NCBI GenBank assembly: GCA_964350445.1
Contig: CAYGKA010000004.1
Location: 62,001 to 126,000 of the forward strand
Origin: Hwanghaeella sp964350445
Lineage (GTDB): Bacteria; Pseudomonadota; Alphaproteobacteria; UBA8366; Aestuariispiraceae
Direction: 5' to 3'
DNA: 64,000 nucleotides
Both the position numbers and the translations under genes were made by a program. Positions 8,326 through 17,092 of this stretch are shown one piece after another. The notes below the pieces were generated by a model. It worked only from the letters and a program-made list of their open reading frames with translations. It had not been told where the DNA came from and searched no databases. The stretch's first letter is position 1. The number at the start of each line of letters is the position of its first letter.

Positions 8326-9036
8326 ATGGCAGCGCCACAACTTCACCCGATCACCCACGAGAATCTGGGGGATAGGGTCGCCGCAGAAGTCCTGCGTCTT
8401 ATCGCATCAGGCGAATTCGCCCCCGGCGATCGCGTACCGGCGGAACGCCGTTTGGCGGAAATGCTGGGGGTGAGCCGCGTATCCGTGCGCGCCGGGCTGC
8501 AACAACTGAAAGCCCAGGGGCTGTTGACCGCCGTGCGCGGCGGCGGAACACGCGTCGCGGAACCGCCCACAGGCTCAGACCCCGCATTGACGGCGTTGGC
8601 ACAGATCGACCGCGGCAGCCTGGCGGATTTGCTTGAAATACGATCCATCATGGAATCCTGGGCCGTGCGCCGTGCCGCGGACAAGGCATCGGACGCCGAT
8701 ATCGCCCTTATCGAGCATCAGGTCGAACGCATGCGGACCGGGTCGGAAAACCGGGCGCAGGTCGATATGGATTTCCATCTGGCCATCGCCAAGGCATCCG
8801 GCAGCATCGTTTATCGCCATCTTCTGGGGGTCATTCGCGGTACGCTTTTGGAAATGCTGCGATACAACCGTTTCGAATTGTTCGGCCAGCCGGAAGACGA
8901 CGCCGCCGTACTGACCCAACACGAAGCCATCATGACGGCGCTGAAAGACCGCGATGGGGATAGCGCGGCGAAAGCGATGGCCGCGCACCTCGCCTGGGTC
9001 CGGACCCACTATGTCGCGGCCGGGCTGTTTCCCTAG
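8326..9036 (+). CDS. FadR-subfamily GntR transcriptional regulator (FCD domain)
   Basis: This 236-residue regulator has an N-terminal winged helix-turn-helix (about 10-75; 'GDRVPAERRLAEMLGVSRVS', then 'LLTAVRGGGTRV') and a C-terminal all-helical FCD effector domain (about 95-230). The FCD domain shows the metal-binding pattern 'DMDFHLAIAKASG' and a later 'QHEAIMTALKDRD' histidine. The family typically senses small organic acids such as lactate, pyruvate, glycolate or sugar acids. The ATG at 8326 is preferred to an earlier possible start at 8263 because the earlier one would place the operator within the coding region. An MFS transporter and a 2-hydroxyacid dehydrogenase nearby are plausible targets, but no copy of the operator was seen in front of them. 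Confidence 0.88.
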   Translation: MAAPQLHPITHENLGDRVAAEVLRLIASGEFAPGDRVPAERRLAEMLGVSRVSVRAGLQQLKAQGLLTAVRGGGTRVAEPPTGSDPALTALAQIDRGSLADLLEIRSIMESWAVRRAADKASDADIALIEHQVERMRTGSENRAQVDMDFHLAIAKASGSIVYRHLLGVIRGTLLEMLRYNRFELFGQPEDDAAVLTQHEAIMTALKDRDGDSAAKAMAAHLAWVRTHYVAAGLFP

Positions 9037-9213
9037 CCCCCCGTCCCGACCCGACCGATAGCGGGTTCATACCGCTCGCCCTAGTCCGAACTGGTTTTGG
9101 GCTGGGCAAGATTCGGGTGGTCCCGGGCAAGCCGCCATGCTACCCGCTCATGCCTTGCAACGCGGCGGGCCTTGCATAGAAGCGGCCCTGGCATCGGGGC
9201 TGAAGGGGGAGGC

Positions 9214-10389
9214 ATGGAGCGGAACATAGCGCAATACTTCGCCCAATCGAGAACGGCCGCGCTGACCATGGTCATCCTGGCTGTCAGCGGGTTTTCGTTC
9301 AGCATGGGAATGACCTATCCGGTCATCGCCCTCGTTCTCGAATCGCAAGGTTTCAGCGAATCCGAAATCGGCATCAACGGGTCGATGTCGGGACTGGGCC
9401 TGTTGATATCCGCCTTCTCGATTCCGCGCCTGTCCCGCAGCATCACCTATCGCGCCATGATCTCCATCAGCGCGGCCCTTGGCTGCGCCATCATCCTGTC
9501 GATGATATGGATCGAGGATTTTTACGTCTGGTGCATTGCCCGGTTCTTTCTGGCCGTCTGCGTCAATGGCATCTTCATCGGCACCGAAGCCTGGCTGAAC
9601 GAACTGCTTGAGGAGAAGCGGCGCGGTACCGTCATCGGCATCTATGCCTCGGTGATTTCCGCGACCTTCGCTTTGGGGCCGGCTTGTATTCCCCTCATCG
9701 GCTTCCATCCCCCGCTGCCGTTCCTGCTCTGCGCCGCCGTCATCGCGGTAAGCGGCCTCATCGTCCTACCCTTGAAACGCTGGGATGCGGGCGCCTCCGC
9801 CGAGGAAGGCGGATCCATCTTCGCTATGATCGGCATCGCGCCCGTGATGATGTTTTCCGTCCTCGCCATGGGGTTTTTCGAGGCAACGGCGATGAGCCTG
9901 TTTCCTGTCTACGTTCTGGAACGCGGCTATTCCGGCGACTTGGCGGCGCTCCTCGTCGCCTCCCTCGCCCTCGGCTCGGTCGTCGCACAGCCCTTCGTCG
10001 GCAAGCTGAGCGACATTCTGAACGCAAACTGGATCCTGTTCGGCTGCGCCATCGTCTCCGCCGGGCTTTGCCTGGTCGTCCCGTCCGTTGGACTGGATAC
10101 GTGGAACGCCTTCATCGTCCTGGGGATTCTCGGCGGCACGACGTTCGGCGCCTATACGCTGACGCTGATCACCTTGGGGCGCCGGTTCAAAGGGCCGAAA
10201 CTGGCCGCGGCGATGGCGTGCTCTGCCCTGGCCTGGGGCGGCGGCGGGATGATTGGACCGGCGATCTCCGGTCCTTCGATGGATTTCTACGGAAACGATG
10301 CCTTGCTCTTCGTGCTGGCCGGCCTGTTCGGATTGCTGACCGTCTTCACGATCATTCGCCGCGCCTTGCAGAAGGCCGCTACGGCGTAA
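9214..10389 (+). CDS. MFS transporter (YcaD/sugar-efflux-like)
   Basis: This 391-residue inner-membrane protein has about twelve hydrophobic segments. Its start is fixed by AAGGGGGAGG directly before the ATG at 9214. Family marks include 'SRVSRSITYR'-like basic loop residues (here SIPRLSRSITYR), 'CVNGIFIGTEAWLNE' in the fifth helix and 'LVASLALGSVVAQPFVGKLSD' at the half-way loop. The 'TEAWLN' pattern is typical of the YcaD-type MFS group, whose substrates are mostly unknown. It follows the GntR regulator by 177 bases in the same direction and converges on the 2-hydroxyacid dehydrogenase. Confidence 0.88.
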   Translation: MERNIAQYFAQSRTAALTMVILAVSGFSFSMGMTYPVIALVLESQGFSESEIGINGSMSGLGLLISAFSIPRLSRSITYRAMISISAALGCAIILSMIWIEDFYVWCIARFFLAVCVNGIFIGTEAWLNELLEEKRRGTVIGIYASVISATFALGPACIPLIGFHPPLPFLLCAAVIAVSGLIVLPLKRWDAGASAEEGGSIFAMIGIAPVMMFSVLAMGFFEATAMSLFPVYVLERGYSGDLAALLVASLALGSVVAQPFVGKLSDILNANWILFGCAIVSAGLCLVVPSVGLDTWNAFIVLGILGGTTFGAYTLTLITLGRRFKGPKLAAAMACSALAWGGGGMIGPAISGPSMDFYGNDALLFVLAGLFGLLTVFTIIRRALQKAATA

Positions 10390-10399
10390 ACTTGGCCGG

Positions 10400-11374
10400 T
10401 CAATATCCCCGCGCGGGGTCGACGACGTTCAGCAGCGGTTCGCCGCGCCGATATCGCGCAAGATTGTCCAGGAAGGCGCCGAACATCCGTCCCTGCCAAT
10501 CCGGTACGTAATCCGCCATATGCGGGGACATGACGACCTTTTCATGGCTCCAGAACGGATGCCCCACCGGTAGCGGTTCCCGATCGAAAACGTCGAGAAT
10601 GGCACAAGACACCTTGCCGTTCTCCAACGCTTCCAGCAAAGCCGCCTCGTCCACCAGCGGACCGCGGGACGCATTCAACAGAACCGTGCCGCGCCCCATG
10701 CAGGCGAAAGCCGCTTGCCCGATCATCCCGCGGGTTTCAGGCGTTTCCGCCGCATGCACGGAGACGAAATCGGCCCGTGCCATCGCATTGCACAGCCGGT
10801 TCAGCGGCAACAGCAAATCGACACAAGGCGTTTCGACCTTGCGGGCGCGCACCCCGATCACATGCATGCCCAAAGCCTTTGCGCGGCGGGCGACGGCGCG
10901 ACCCACATTGCCGAGCCCGATGATCGAAATCGTCTTTCCGGCAATCGGCGTCCAGGCATGCTGCGTCCATTCGGACCGCCGCTGCTGCGCCATCAGCCTT
11001 GGGAAACCGACATTGGCCATTTGCAGCGCAGTGATCGTGTATTCAGCTAGAAACTCACTCAAAACTCCGGCGGCGTTGGTCACTGAAATGCGGGACGGGT
11101 CCCAAGGTGTCAGATGCTCGACACCGGCCCCCGCATTCGACACCCATCGTACGGAGGGGCATTCGACGACCTGACGCAGAGCCTGTTTCGGCATGTCCGC
11201 GCCGGGCGCGACGAAAACGACGGCCGGGGCAACTTCGTGCAGCGCCGAGGCAATAGCGTCCGGCTTCGAGCAGACAGCGTAGTCCGCATCCCGCAACCGG
11301 GTCTTGCAAGGGGCGATGAACGCTTCCGGTTCGTCACTGACGATCAGGAAACGGGGAACGGCACCCTCGGACAT
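10400..11374 (-). CDS. D-2-hydroxyacid dehydrogenase
   Basis: This 324-residue NAD(P)-dependent oxidoreductase of the D-isomer 2-hydroxyacid dehydrogenase family reduces 2-oxoacids (glyoxylate, hydroxypyruvate or similar) or runs the reverse reaction. The Rossmann motif 'IIGLGNVGRAVARRAKALG' is present near residue 150. The catalytic triad positions are visible as Arg in 'NASRGPLVDE', Glu in 'VFDREPLP' and His in 'MSPHMADYV'. The ATG at 11374 has a good site (GAGGGGTGA) 8 bases upstream. It converges with the MFS gene with only 10 bases between the stops. The substrate cannot be told. Confidence 0.88.
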   Translation of the reverse strand: MSEGAVPRFLIVSDEPEAFIAPCKTRLRDADYAVCSKPDAIASALHEVAPAVVFVAPGADMPKQALRQVVECPSVRWVSNAGAGVEHLTPWDPSRISVTNAAGVLSEFLAEYTITALQMANVGFPRLMAQQRRSEWTQHAWTPIAGKTISIIGLGNVGRAVARRAKALGMHVIGVRARKVETPCVDLLLPLNRLCNAMARADFVSVHAAETPETRGMIGQAAFACMGRGTVLLNASRGPLVDEAALLEALENGKVSCAILDVFDREPLPVGHPFWSHEKVVMSPHMADYVPDWQGRMFGAFLDNLARYRRGEPLLNVVDPARGY

Positions 11375-11579
11375 CAAAATTCACCCCTCAACATCGACCG
11401 CTGGTCATGGCCCCGGTCCCCAACCGGGGATCGGCACCGTTGCCGGCAAAGGCCAAGCGGTAGGATGGCGGGCCGTTTGCTGTCAACGCGGCGGGCGCCG
11501 TCATGCCGAACATGTGAAAAGACCGGCCCGCGACACGCCAGACACAGAGGCCCCGTCGAACCGGCCCGGGACGACGCCC

Positions 11580-13259
11580 CTAGGCGTCGAGCCGGCGATA
11601 CTTGATACGGTGGGGTTGATCGGCGTCCGTGCCCAGACGGGCGTGGCGGTCGTCTTCGTAGTCCTGATAGTTTCCTTCGAACCACACCACTTGGCTATCC
11701 CCTTCGAATGCAAGGATGTGGGTGGCGATACGGTCCAGGAACCAACGATCATGAGAGATCACCAAGGCGCATCCGGCAAAGCTGAGCAGAGCTTCTTCCA
11801 GGGCACGCAGCGTATCGACATCGAGATCGTTGGTCGGTTCGTCGAGCAACAGAACATTGGCGCCGGATTTCAGCATCTTGGCCAAATGCACGCGGTTGCG
11901 CTCCCCGCCCGACAGGTTGCCGACTTTTTTCTGCTGGTCCGCGCCCTTGAAATTGAAGGCCCCGACGTAGGCACGGCTGGGCATCTTGCGTTTGCCCAGT
12001 TCGACCATGTCCTCACCATCTGAGATTTCTTCCCAAACGTTCTTCTTGCCGTCCAGCGAGTCGCGCGATTGGTCCACATAACCAAGCTTCACGGTATCGC
12101 CCAGGCGCAAGGTGCCGGAATCCGGTTCTTCATTGCCGGTGATCATCCGGAACATGGTCGTCTTACCGGCACCGTTCGGGCCGATAATGCCGACGATGCC
12201 GCCCGGCGGCAGTTTGAAGCTGAGGTCGTCGATCAGCAGCTTGTTGCCAAAGGCCTTGCGGACGTGTTCTGCCTGGATGACCAGATCGCCCAGACGCGGG
12301 CCGGCAGGAATGACGATCTGCGCGGTTTCGACCGAGCTGTCGCCTGCCTGCTGCAACAGTTCCTCGTAGGCTTTGATACGGGCTTTGGATTTGGCCTGAC
12401 GCGCGCGCGGGCTGGCGGAAATCCACTCCTGTTCCTGGGCGATGCTCCGCATGCGGGCAACTTCCTCGCGCCCTTCCTGTTCCAGACGCTTCTGCTTCTG
12501 GTCCAACCAGGACGAATAGTTGCCTTCGTAGGGAATGCCCCGCCCACGGTCGAGTTCGAGAATCCAGCCTGTTACGTTGTCCAGGAAGTAGCGATCATGG
12601 GTGACCATCACGACGGTTCCCGGATAGTCGGCCAGGAAACGCTGGAGCCAGGCGACGGATTCGGCGTCCAGATGGTTGGTTGGTTCGTCGAGCAGCAGCA
12701 TGTCCGGCTTGGACAGCAGCAATTTGCAGAGCGCCACGCGGCGGCGTTCACCCCCCGACAGTTTTTCGACAGGGCTTTCACCCGGCGGGCAGCGCAACGC
12801 ATCCATCGCGATTTCGACCGTGCGGTCCAGATCCCAGGCATCTGCGGTGTCGATCTTTTCCTGCAGTTCTGACTGTTCGCCGATCAGCGCCATCATCTCG
12901 TCGTCGTCGGTGACTTCGCCGAGTTTCATGGAAACTTCGTTGAACCGGTCGACCACGGCCTTCAACTCGCGCATGCCGTCCATCGCGTTTTCCGCAACGG
13001 TCTTGCTGTCGTCCAGTTTCGGTTCCTGTTCCAGATAGCCGATCTTCACGCCATCCGCCGACCAGGCCTCGCCCGAATATTCGGTATCGATCCCGGCCAT
13101 GATCCGCAGCAGGGTGGATTTACCCGCGCCGTTATAGCCGAGAACCCCGATCTTGGCGCCGGGGAGGAATTGCAGATGGATGTCCTTCAGGACCTGTTTT
13201 CCACCTGGATAGCTCTTCGACAATCCGCGCATACCGAATACATACTGATAAGATGCCAT
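11580..13259 (-). CDS. ettA: Energy-dependent translational throttle protein EttA
   Basis: This 559-residue ABC-F protein has the EttA size and layout: two ATP-binding cassettes joined by a linker. The first cassette has Walker A 'GYNGAGKSTLLR' near residue 40, signature 'KLSGGERRRVALC' and Walker B 'DMLLLDEPTNHLD'. The second has 'GPNGAGKTTMFR', 'NLSGGERNRVHLA' and 'VLLLDEPTNDLD'. The opening 'YVFGMRGLSKSYPGGKQVLKDI' and the arm-like insertion in domain 1 are typical of EttA. The protein binds the ribosomal E site and gates entry into elongation according to ATP/ADP level. It is monocistronic and divergent from hspQ. Confidence 0.96.
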   Translation of the reverse strand: MASYQYVFGMRGLSKSYPGGKQVLKDIHLQFLPGAKIGVLGYNGAGKSTLLRIMAGIDTEYSGEAWSADGVKIGYLEQEPKLDDSKTVAENAMDGMRELKAVVDRFNEVSMKLGEVTDDDEMMALIGEQSELQEKIDTADAWDLDRTVEIAMDALRCPPGESPVEKLSGGERRRVALCKLLLSKPDMLLLDEPTNHLDAESVAWLQRFLADYPGTVVMVTHDRYFLDNVTGWILELDRGRGIPYEGNYSSWLDQKQKRLEQEGREEVARMRSIAQEQEWISASPRARQAKSKARIKAYEELLQQAGDSSVETAQIVIPAGPRLGDLVIQAEHVRKAFGNKLLIDDLSFKLPPGGIVGIIGPNGAGKTTMFRMITGNEEPDSGTLRLGDTVKLGYVDQSRDSLDGKKNVWEEISDGEDMVELGKRKMPSRAYVGAFNFKGADQQKKVGNLSGGERNRVHLAKMLKSGANVLLLDEPTNDLDVDTLRALEEALLSFAGCALVISHDRWFLDRIATHILAFEGDSQVVWFEGNYQDYEDDRHARLGTDADQPHRIKYRRLDA

Positions 13260-13397
13260 AATCCGCCGCCGCCAAATGAAAGGGATGTGGTGAAGGGCCC
13301 GCGCTTAGCCGCGCCCGGCGCGTTTCTACCGGAAGCAGAGGGCGTGATCAATCGCAAGCCGGCGCATGCGGACGGTACCCCTGGCCGGACGTAAGGC

Positions 13398-13421
13398 AAA
13401 AGCGTGCCGGGGTACGCTTTT
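13398..13421. other. Terminator-like hairpin between ettA and hspQ
   Basis: AAAAGCGT (13398-13405) pairs perfectly with ACGCTTTT (13414-13421) around an 8-nt loop. The flanking genes diverge, so neither needs a terminator here. The structure could end a short transcript from either side or serve as a leader structure. Confidence 0.5.
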
Positions 13422-13443
13422 CGCCGACGGCAAAACGCGATAT

Positions 13444-13474
13444 CTTGTTATACGCGATCGATCACTTACATAAA
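13444..13474 (+). promoter_or_regulatory. Possible sigma-32-type promoter of hspQ
   Basis: CTTGTT (13444-13449) and CTTACATAAA (13465-13474) are separated by 15 bases and lie 24 bases before the hspQ start. The shape resembles heat-shock promoters (CTTG, spacer, C/T-rich TAT-like box). hspQ is a heat-shock gene in E. coli, which makes the match worth noting, but the -10 is imperfect. Confidence 0.35.
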
Positions 13475-13497
13475 TAGATGTTATCTGGTTTGGATGG

Positions 13498-13842
13498 ATG
13501 GATCGAAACAGGATGCTTGATATCCACGCAAAATTTCCGATCGGACAGGTAGTCCGTCATAAGCGCTTCGGCTTCAGGGGCGTCATTTACGACGTCGACC
13601 CCGAATTCGCGAATACAGAGGAATGGTATGAGAGTATCCCGGCGGAAATGCGTCCGCGGCGGGATCAGCCATTTTATCACCTGTTCGCGGAGAATCACGA
13701 CCGGACGCCGTATATCGCTTACGTGTCGGAACAGAATCTGGAGCCGGAAGACCCGGACGTGCCCGTGAACCATCCCGCCATCGCGGAATATTTCGAAGGC
13801 ATGAAGGACGGCGTTTACCGCCCAAGACAAAAAGCGAACTGA
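13498..13842 (+). CDS. hspQ: Heat shock protein HspQ
   Basis: This 114-residue protein fits HspQ (hemimethylated DNA-binding/YccV-like family). The conserved opening is 'AKFPIGQVVRHKRFGFRGVIYDVDP', and later come 'PFYHLFAENHDRTPYIAYVSEQNL' and 'HPAIAEYF'. HspQ is a small beta-barrel protein that acts as a specificity factor for Lon and binds DnaA mutants in E. coli. The ATG at 13498 is used. An alternative ATG at 13513 would remove only five residues. Confidence 0.95.
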   Translation: MDRNRMLDIHAKFPIGQVVRHKRFGFRGVIYDVDPEFANTEEWYESIPAEMRPRRDQPFYHLFAENHDRTPYIAYVSEQNLEPEDPDVPVNHPAIAEYFEGMKDGVYRPRQKAN

Positions 13843-13932
13843 GGAACGCGATGCTGGGTTAGGGACACGGTTAGAAGCCTGTTTACTGCGGCCGCCGCAT
13901 CGCCAAACCTGCACACGCGGAGAAATTTCTAT

Positions 13933-14313
13933 ATGCCCATCGGCCCCTACGGAGACGGCAAGAAATTGCGCAAGCCCGGGCGCGCCCCGGACGGCGACAA
14001 TCGCCGTGTGCTGGGCAACATGGTCTTGATTCTGGGGATCTGCGTGATCCTGGCGACCGTGTCCCCGGACCCCTTGCGGGCGGCGGCCGTTTCGAACTTC
14101 CTGATCATCGCCTCTTTCGGAGTCGGGATTTCTGCGATCCTGCACCGGCAAAGACCCTTTGTTCCCTATCTGACGCGTTGGGATCAGGCGGTGGCGCTGT
14201 ATCTGCTGGGGATACTCGCAGCGACCGTCGTCGACCCCGAAGCGCTGCAGACTTTTCTTCAGGCAAACGGCCAAACCGGCGCCCTCCCCGGATCGGACCG
14301 CGCGCCTCTATAG
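13933..14313 (+). CDS. Small hypothetical membrane protein
   Basis: This 126-residue protein is not recognised. It has a basic, glycine-rich N-terminus of about 25 residues followed by two or three hydrophobic segments (about 29-45, 52-70 and 86-102). The positive N-terminus suggests that it stays inside. A weak GGAGAAAT-like site precedes the ATG. It is read in the same direction as hspQ and as the acyl-CoA synthetase that follows. The coding frame shows the GC-rich third positions of its neighbours, which supports a real gene. No function is proposed. Confidence 0.6.
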   Translation: MPIGPYGDGKKLRKPGRAPDGDNRRVLGNMVLILGICVILATVSPDPLRAAAVSNFLIIASFGVGISAILHRQRPFVPYLTRWDQAVALYLLGILAATVVDPEALQTFLQANGQTGALPGSDRAPL

Positions 14314-14400
14314 GTCTTCTTCACCCGCCCCGGATCCCAGTTGGCCGGCTTTTCGGATAGCTGGACGACACGGCCGGCACAGGCTAACGATAACGCCGCC

Positions 14401-16008
14401 ATGCTGATACCGTCCGAGTCCTATTCAACCTTGTATCGTGACTTCCGCTGGTCCATCCCGGACCGGTATAATATCGGTGTCGATGTCTGCGACAAGCACC
14501 CGGCCGGCAACCCCGCCCTGATCCATAAACGGGACGGTCAGGAAACGCTGATATACAGTTTTGGCGACCTGAAACGGCTTTCCAACAAGCTGGCGAACGT
14601 ACTGGCCGCGCATGGGCTGAAACGCGGAGACCGGGTCGGTATCCTCCTGCCGCAATCGCCGGAAACGGCCATCGCCCATATCGCGGCCTACAAATCAGGT
14701 TTGATCGCCACCCCATTGTTCACGCTTTTCGGCGAGGACGCGTTGGAATACCGGTTAGGCGCCTGCGCGGCCACCGCCTTGGTGACCGACAGGGCCAGCC
14801 TGCCGAAGATCGCCGCGATCCGCGACCGTCTGCCATCCCTGAAACTGGTTCTATGCGTCGATGGCCCCTCCGACGGGGCGACCGACTATGCCGCCGCAAT
14901 GGAGCGCGCCTCGGACGCCTTCACGCCGGTCGACACCGCGGCGGACGACCCGGCCCTGATCATATTCACCTCCGGCACCACGGGCCCGCCGAAAGGCGCC
15001 CTGCATGCACACCGTGTCCTGTTGGGGCACCTGCCGGGCGTTGAGTACCCGCACGCGTTCTTTCCCCAGCCCGGTGACCTGTATTGGACGCCGGCGGATT
15101 GGGCCTGGATCGGTGGCTTGATCGATGTGCTGCTGCCGTCGCTGCATCACGGCGTGCCGGTCCTGACCTATCGCGCGGCGAAGTTTGACCCGGAAGAGAC
15201 CTTCGCAATCATCGAGAAGCATGGCGTACGGAACATCTTCCTGCCGCCCACGGCGCTGAAATTGATGCGTCAGGTCCCCTCCCCCGCGGAACGCTGGGCG
15301 CTGAACGTGCGCACCGTCGCGTCCGGCGGCGAAAGCCTTGGCGCGCCGTTGCTGGACTGGGGCCGCAGCACCTTCGGCCTGACGATCAATGAGTTCTACG
15401 GCCAGACCGAATGCAATCTGGTTGTCGGCAACAATGCTGATATCGATCCGATCCGGCCCGGCTCGATGGGCCGGCCTATCCCCGGCCACCGTGTCGCCAT
15501 CATCGACGATGAGGGTAACGAACTGCCCGCCGGCGAGGTCGGTCATATCGCCGTGCGGCGACCGGATCCCGTGATGTTCCTGGAATACTGGAACAACCCG
15601 GAAGCAACGCGGGAGAAGTTCGTCGGCGACTGGCTCGACACCGGAGACACCGGCTCCCAAGACGAGGACGGGTATATCTGGTATGGCGGGCGCAGCGACG
15701 ATGTCATTACCTCCGCCGGTTACCGGATCGGCCCGGGTGAGGTCGAGGACTGCCTGCTGAAACACGATGCGGTCGCGATGGCCGCCGTCGTCGGCATTCC
15801 GGACCCTGTTCGCACGGAAGCGATCAAGGCTTTCATCGTCTTGCGGGACGGTGCGGAAGCTTCCGACGCCTTGGCGTCGGACATTCAGTCTTTCGTAAAG
15901 ACCCGGCTGGCCGCGCATGAATATCCGCGGCTTATCGAATTCATCGACGCCTTGCCGATGACGACGACCGGAAAGATCATGCGACGGGAGTTGCGGGCAC
16001 GGGGATAA
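14401..16008 (+). CDS. AMP-dependent acyl-CoA synthetase (ACSM/medium-chain-like)
   Basis: This 535-residue adenylate-forming enzyme activates a carboxylic acid with ATP and CoA. The P-loop 'IIFTSGTTGPPKGAL' lies near residue 190. Then come the adenine motif 'NEFYGQTECNL', 'DTGDTGSQDEDGYIWYGGRSDDVI' and the C-terminal catalytic lysine motif 'MTTTGKIMRREL'. The stretch 'WTPADWAWIGGL' is shared with acetyl-CoA and medium-chain synthetases. The frame is open upstream to a TTG at 14341. The ATG at 14401 is preferred because homologues begin close to it, although no clear ribosome site is seen. The substrate is most likely a short- or medium-chain fatty acid. Confidence 0.88.
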   Translation: MLIPSESYSTLYRDFRWSIPDRYNIGVDVCDKHPAGNPALIHKRDGQETLIYSFGDLKRLSNKLANVLAAHGLKRGDRVGILLPQSPETAIAHIAAYKSGLIATPLFTLFGEDALEYRLGACAATALVTDRASLPKIAAIRDRLPSLKLVLCVDGPSDGATDYAAAMERASDAFTPVDTAADDPALIIFTSGTTGPPKGALHAHRVLLGHLPGVEYPHAFFPQPGDLYWTPADWAWIGGLIDVLLPSLHHGVPVLTYRAAKFDPEETFAIIEKHGVRNIFLPPTALKLMRQVPSPAERWALNVRTVASGGESLGAPLLDWGRSTFGLTINEFYGQTECNLVVGNNADIDPIRPGSMGRPIPGHRVAIIDDEGNELPAGEVGHIAVRRPDPVMFLEYWNNPEATREKFVGDWLDTGDTGSQDEDGYIWYGGRSDDVITSAGYRIGPGEVEDCLLKHDAVAMAAVVGIPDPVRTEAIKAFIVLRDGAEASDALASDIQSFVKTRLAAHEYPRLIEFIDALPMTTTGKIMRRELRARG

Positions 16009-16038
16009 CCGTTCCGCCACCTGGATCGTTTTTCACCG

Positions 16039-16953
16039 TCAGGTAGGCGGCGGTTCCGTTTTCGGCCGTTTGGCGAGGCGTGACTCCCGGTACAGGACGA
16101 ACATTCCGCTGGCGGCGATGATCGCCCCGCCGATCCAGACCGTCACCGGCGGGACATCCCCGAAAACGAAATATCCCAAGATCGCGGCCCAGAGCAGGGC
16201 GCTGTATTCGAAGGGTGAGACGATCGACAAAGGCGCCAACACGAATGCCTTGGTGAGCAGGACATGACCGACCAGCGCCATCAGCGATATGGCCACCAAC
16301 GCCCCGAAGATTTCCATCGAAATCGGTTTCCAGACAAAGGTGACGAAAACGGACGAGATCACGAGGATGCCGAGATTGAAATAGAAGACCAGTCGGAAGG
16401 TCGTTTCCGTATCCCCCAGCCAGCGGCCCATCAGGGCCAAGGCCGAATAGGCGAGCAGCGCCAGGAAAACCATGAAGAGCATGGGATTCATGCCGGCTGT
16501 CGACGGATTCACGGCGATCACGACCCCCAGGAAACCGACGATCACCGCGGCCCATCGATACGGCCCGACTTTTTCCTTCAGCACCAAAGGCGACAAACCC
16601 GTCATCAGCAATGGCGCCGCGAAGAACACGACCGTCGCATCCGCCAGAGGAACCGTCTTCAGCGCGGTGAAAAAACTGAACGGCGCCAGGAAGCCGATAA
16701 TGCCGCGCAAGACCAACGCGTAAGGCCGGCCGGGAATCAGCGCGCGTAGCCCGCCGAACATCGGGAGGGTCGCGAACATGATCGCCAGGATGACCCATCC
16801 GCGCACGAAAAGCACCTGCACGGGATGAAAGTCCGCCTGGACCACAACCTTCACCACGACATCCATGCCAGTCAGTATCAGCATACCGCACAGCATGTAG
16901 GCGATGCCCGCAACCGCGTGATTCTGACGTTCGAATGTTACTGCGCCTGCCAT
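16039..16953 (-). CDS. EamA/DMT-family transporter
   Basis: This 304-residue integral membrane protein has ten predicted helices in two EamA repeats. Each repeat shows the usual pattern ('FVRGWVILAIMFATLP'; 'ALLWAAILGYFVFGDVPP'). 'LGVVIAVNP' ends the first repeat and 'GAIIAASGMFVLYRE' the second. The drug/metabolite transporter superfamily exports amino acids, metabolites or toxic compounds, and the substrate is unknown here. It converges with the acyl-CoA synthetase gene 31 bases away. A second, distinct EamA gene lies at 32593-33477. Confidence 0.88.
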   Translation of the reverse strand: MAGAVTFERQNHAVAGIAYMLCGMLILTGMDVVVKVVVQADFHPVQVLFVRGWVILAIMFATLPMFGGLRALIPGRPYALVLRGIIGFLAPFSFFTALKTVPLADATVVFFAAPLLMTGLSPLVLKEKVGPYRWAAVIVGFLGVVIAVNPSTAGMNPMLFMVFLALLAYSALALMGRWLGDTETTFRLVFYFNLGILVISSVFVTFVWKPISMEIFGALVAISLMALVGHVLLTKAFVLAPLSIVSPFEYSALLWAAILGYFVFGDVPPVTVWIGGAIIAASGMFVLYRESRLAKRPKTEPPPT

Positions 16954-17092
16954 CTAAATATTAGCCAATCGATTTTCTTGTGTTCAGTTATCTTGTAATA
17001 ACAATCGCTTGTCAGCACTCACCTAACTCCACCATACTCGCTTAAAGGGCATGCGACGGCCTAAAAAAACAATGCACGGACGGGGGAACGTT

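Noticed and set aside
9060..9076. AGCGG/CCGCT inverted repeat before the MFS gene, considered as a GntR operator or terminator
   Set aside because: Arms of only 5 bp, no match to TGGT-N3-ACCA, and no T-run.
11411..11429. CCCCGGT/ACCGGGG hairpin between ettA and the 2-hydroxyacid dehydrogenase gene
   Set aside because: A 7-bp stem without a U-tract, about 150 bases after the ettA stop; too weak to call a terminator.
13462..14274. Long minus-strand open frame over hspQ and the small membrane gene
   Set aside because: It lies entirely opposite recognised or better supported genes and has no family-like motif; GC-rich DNA commonly yields such frames.
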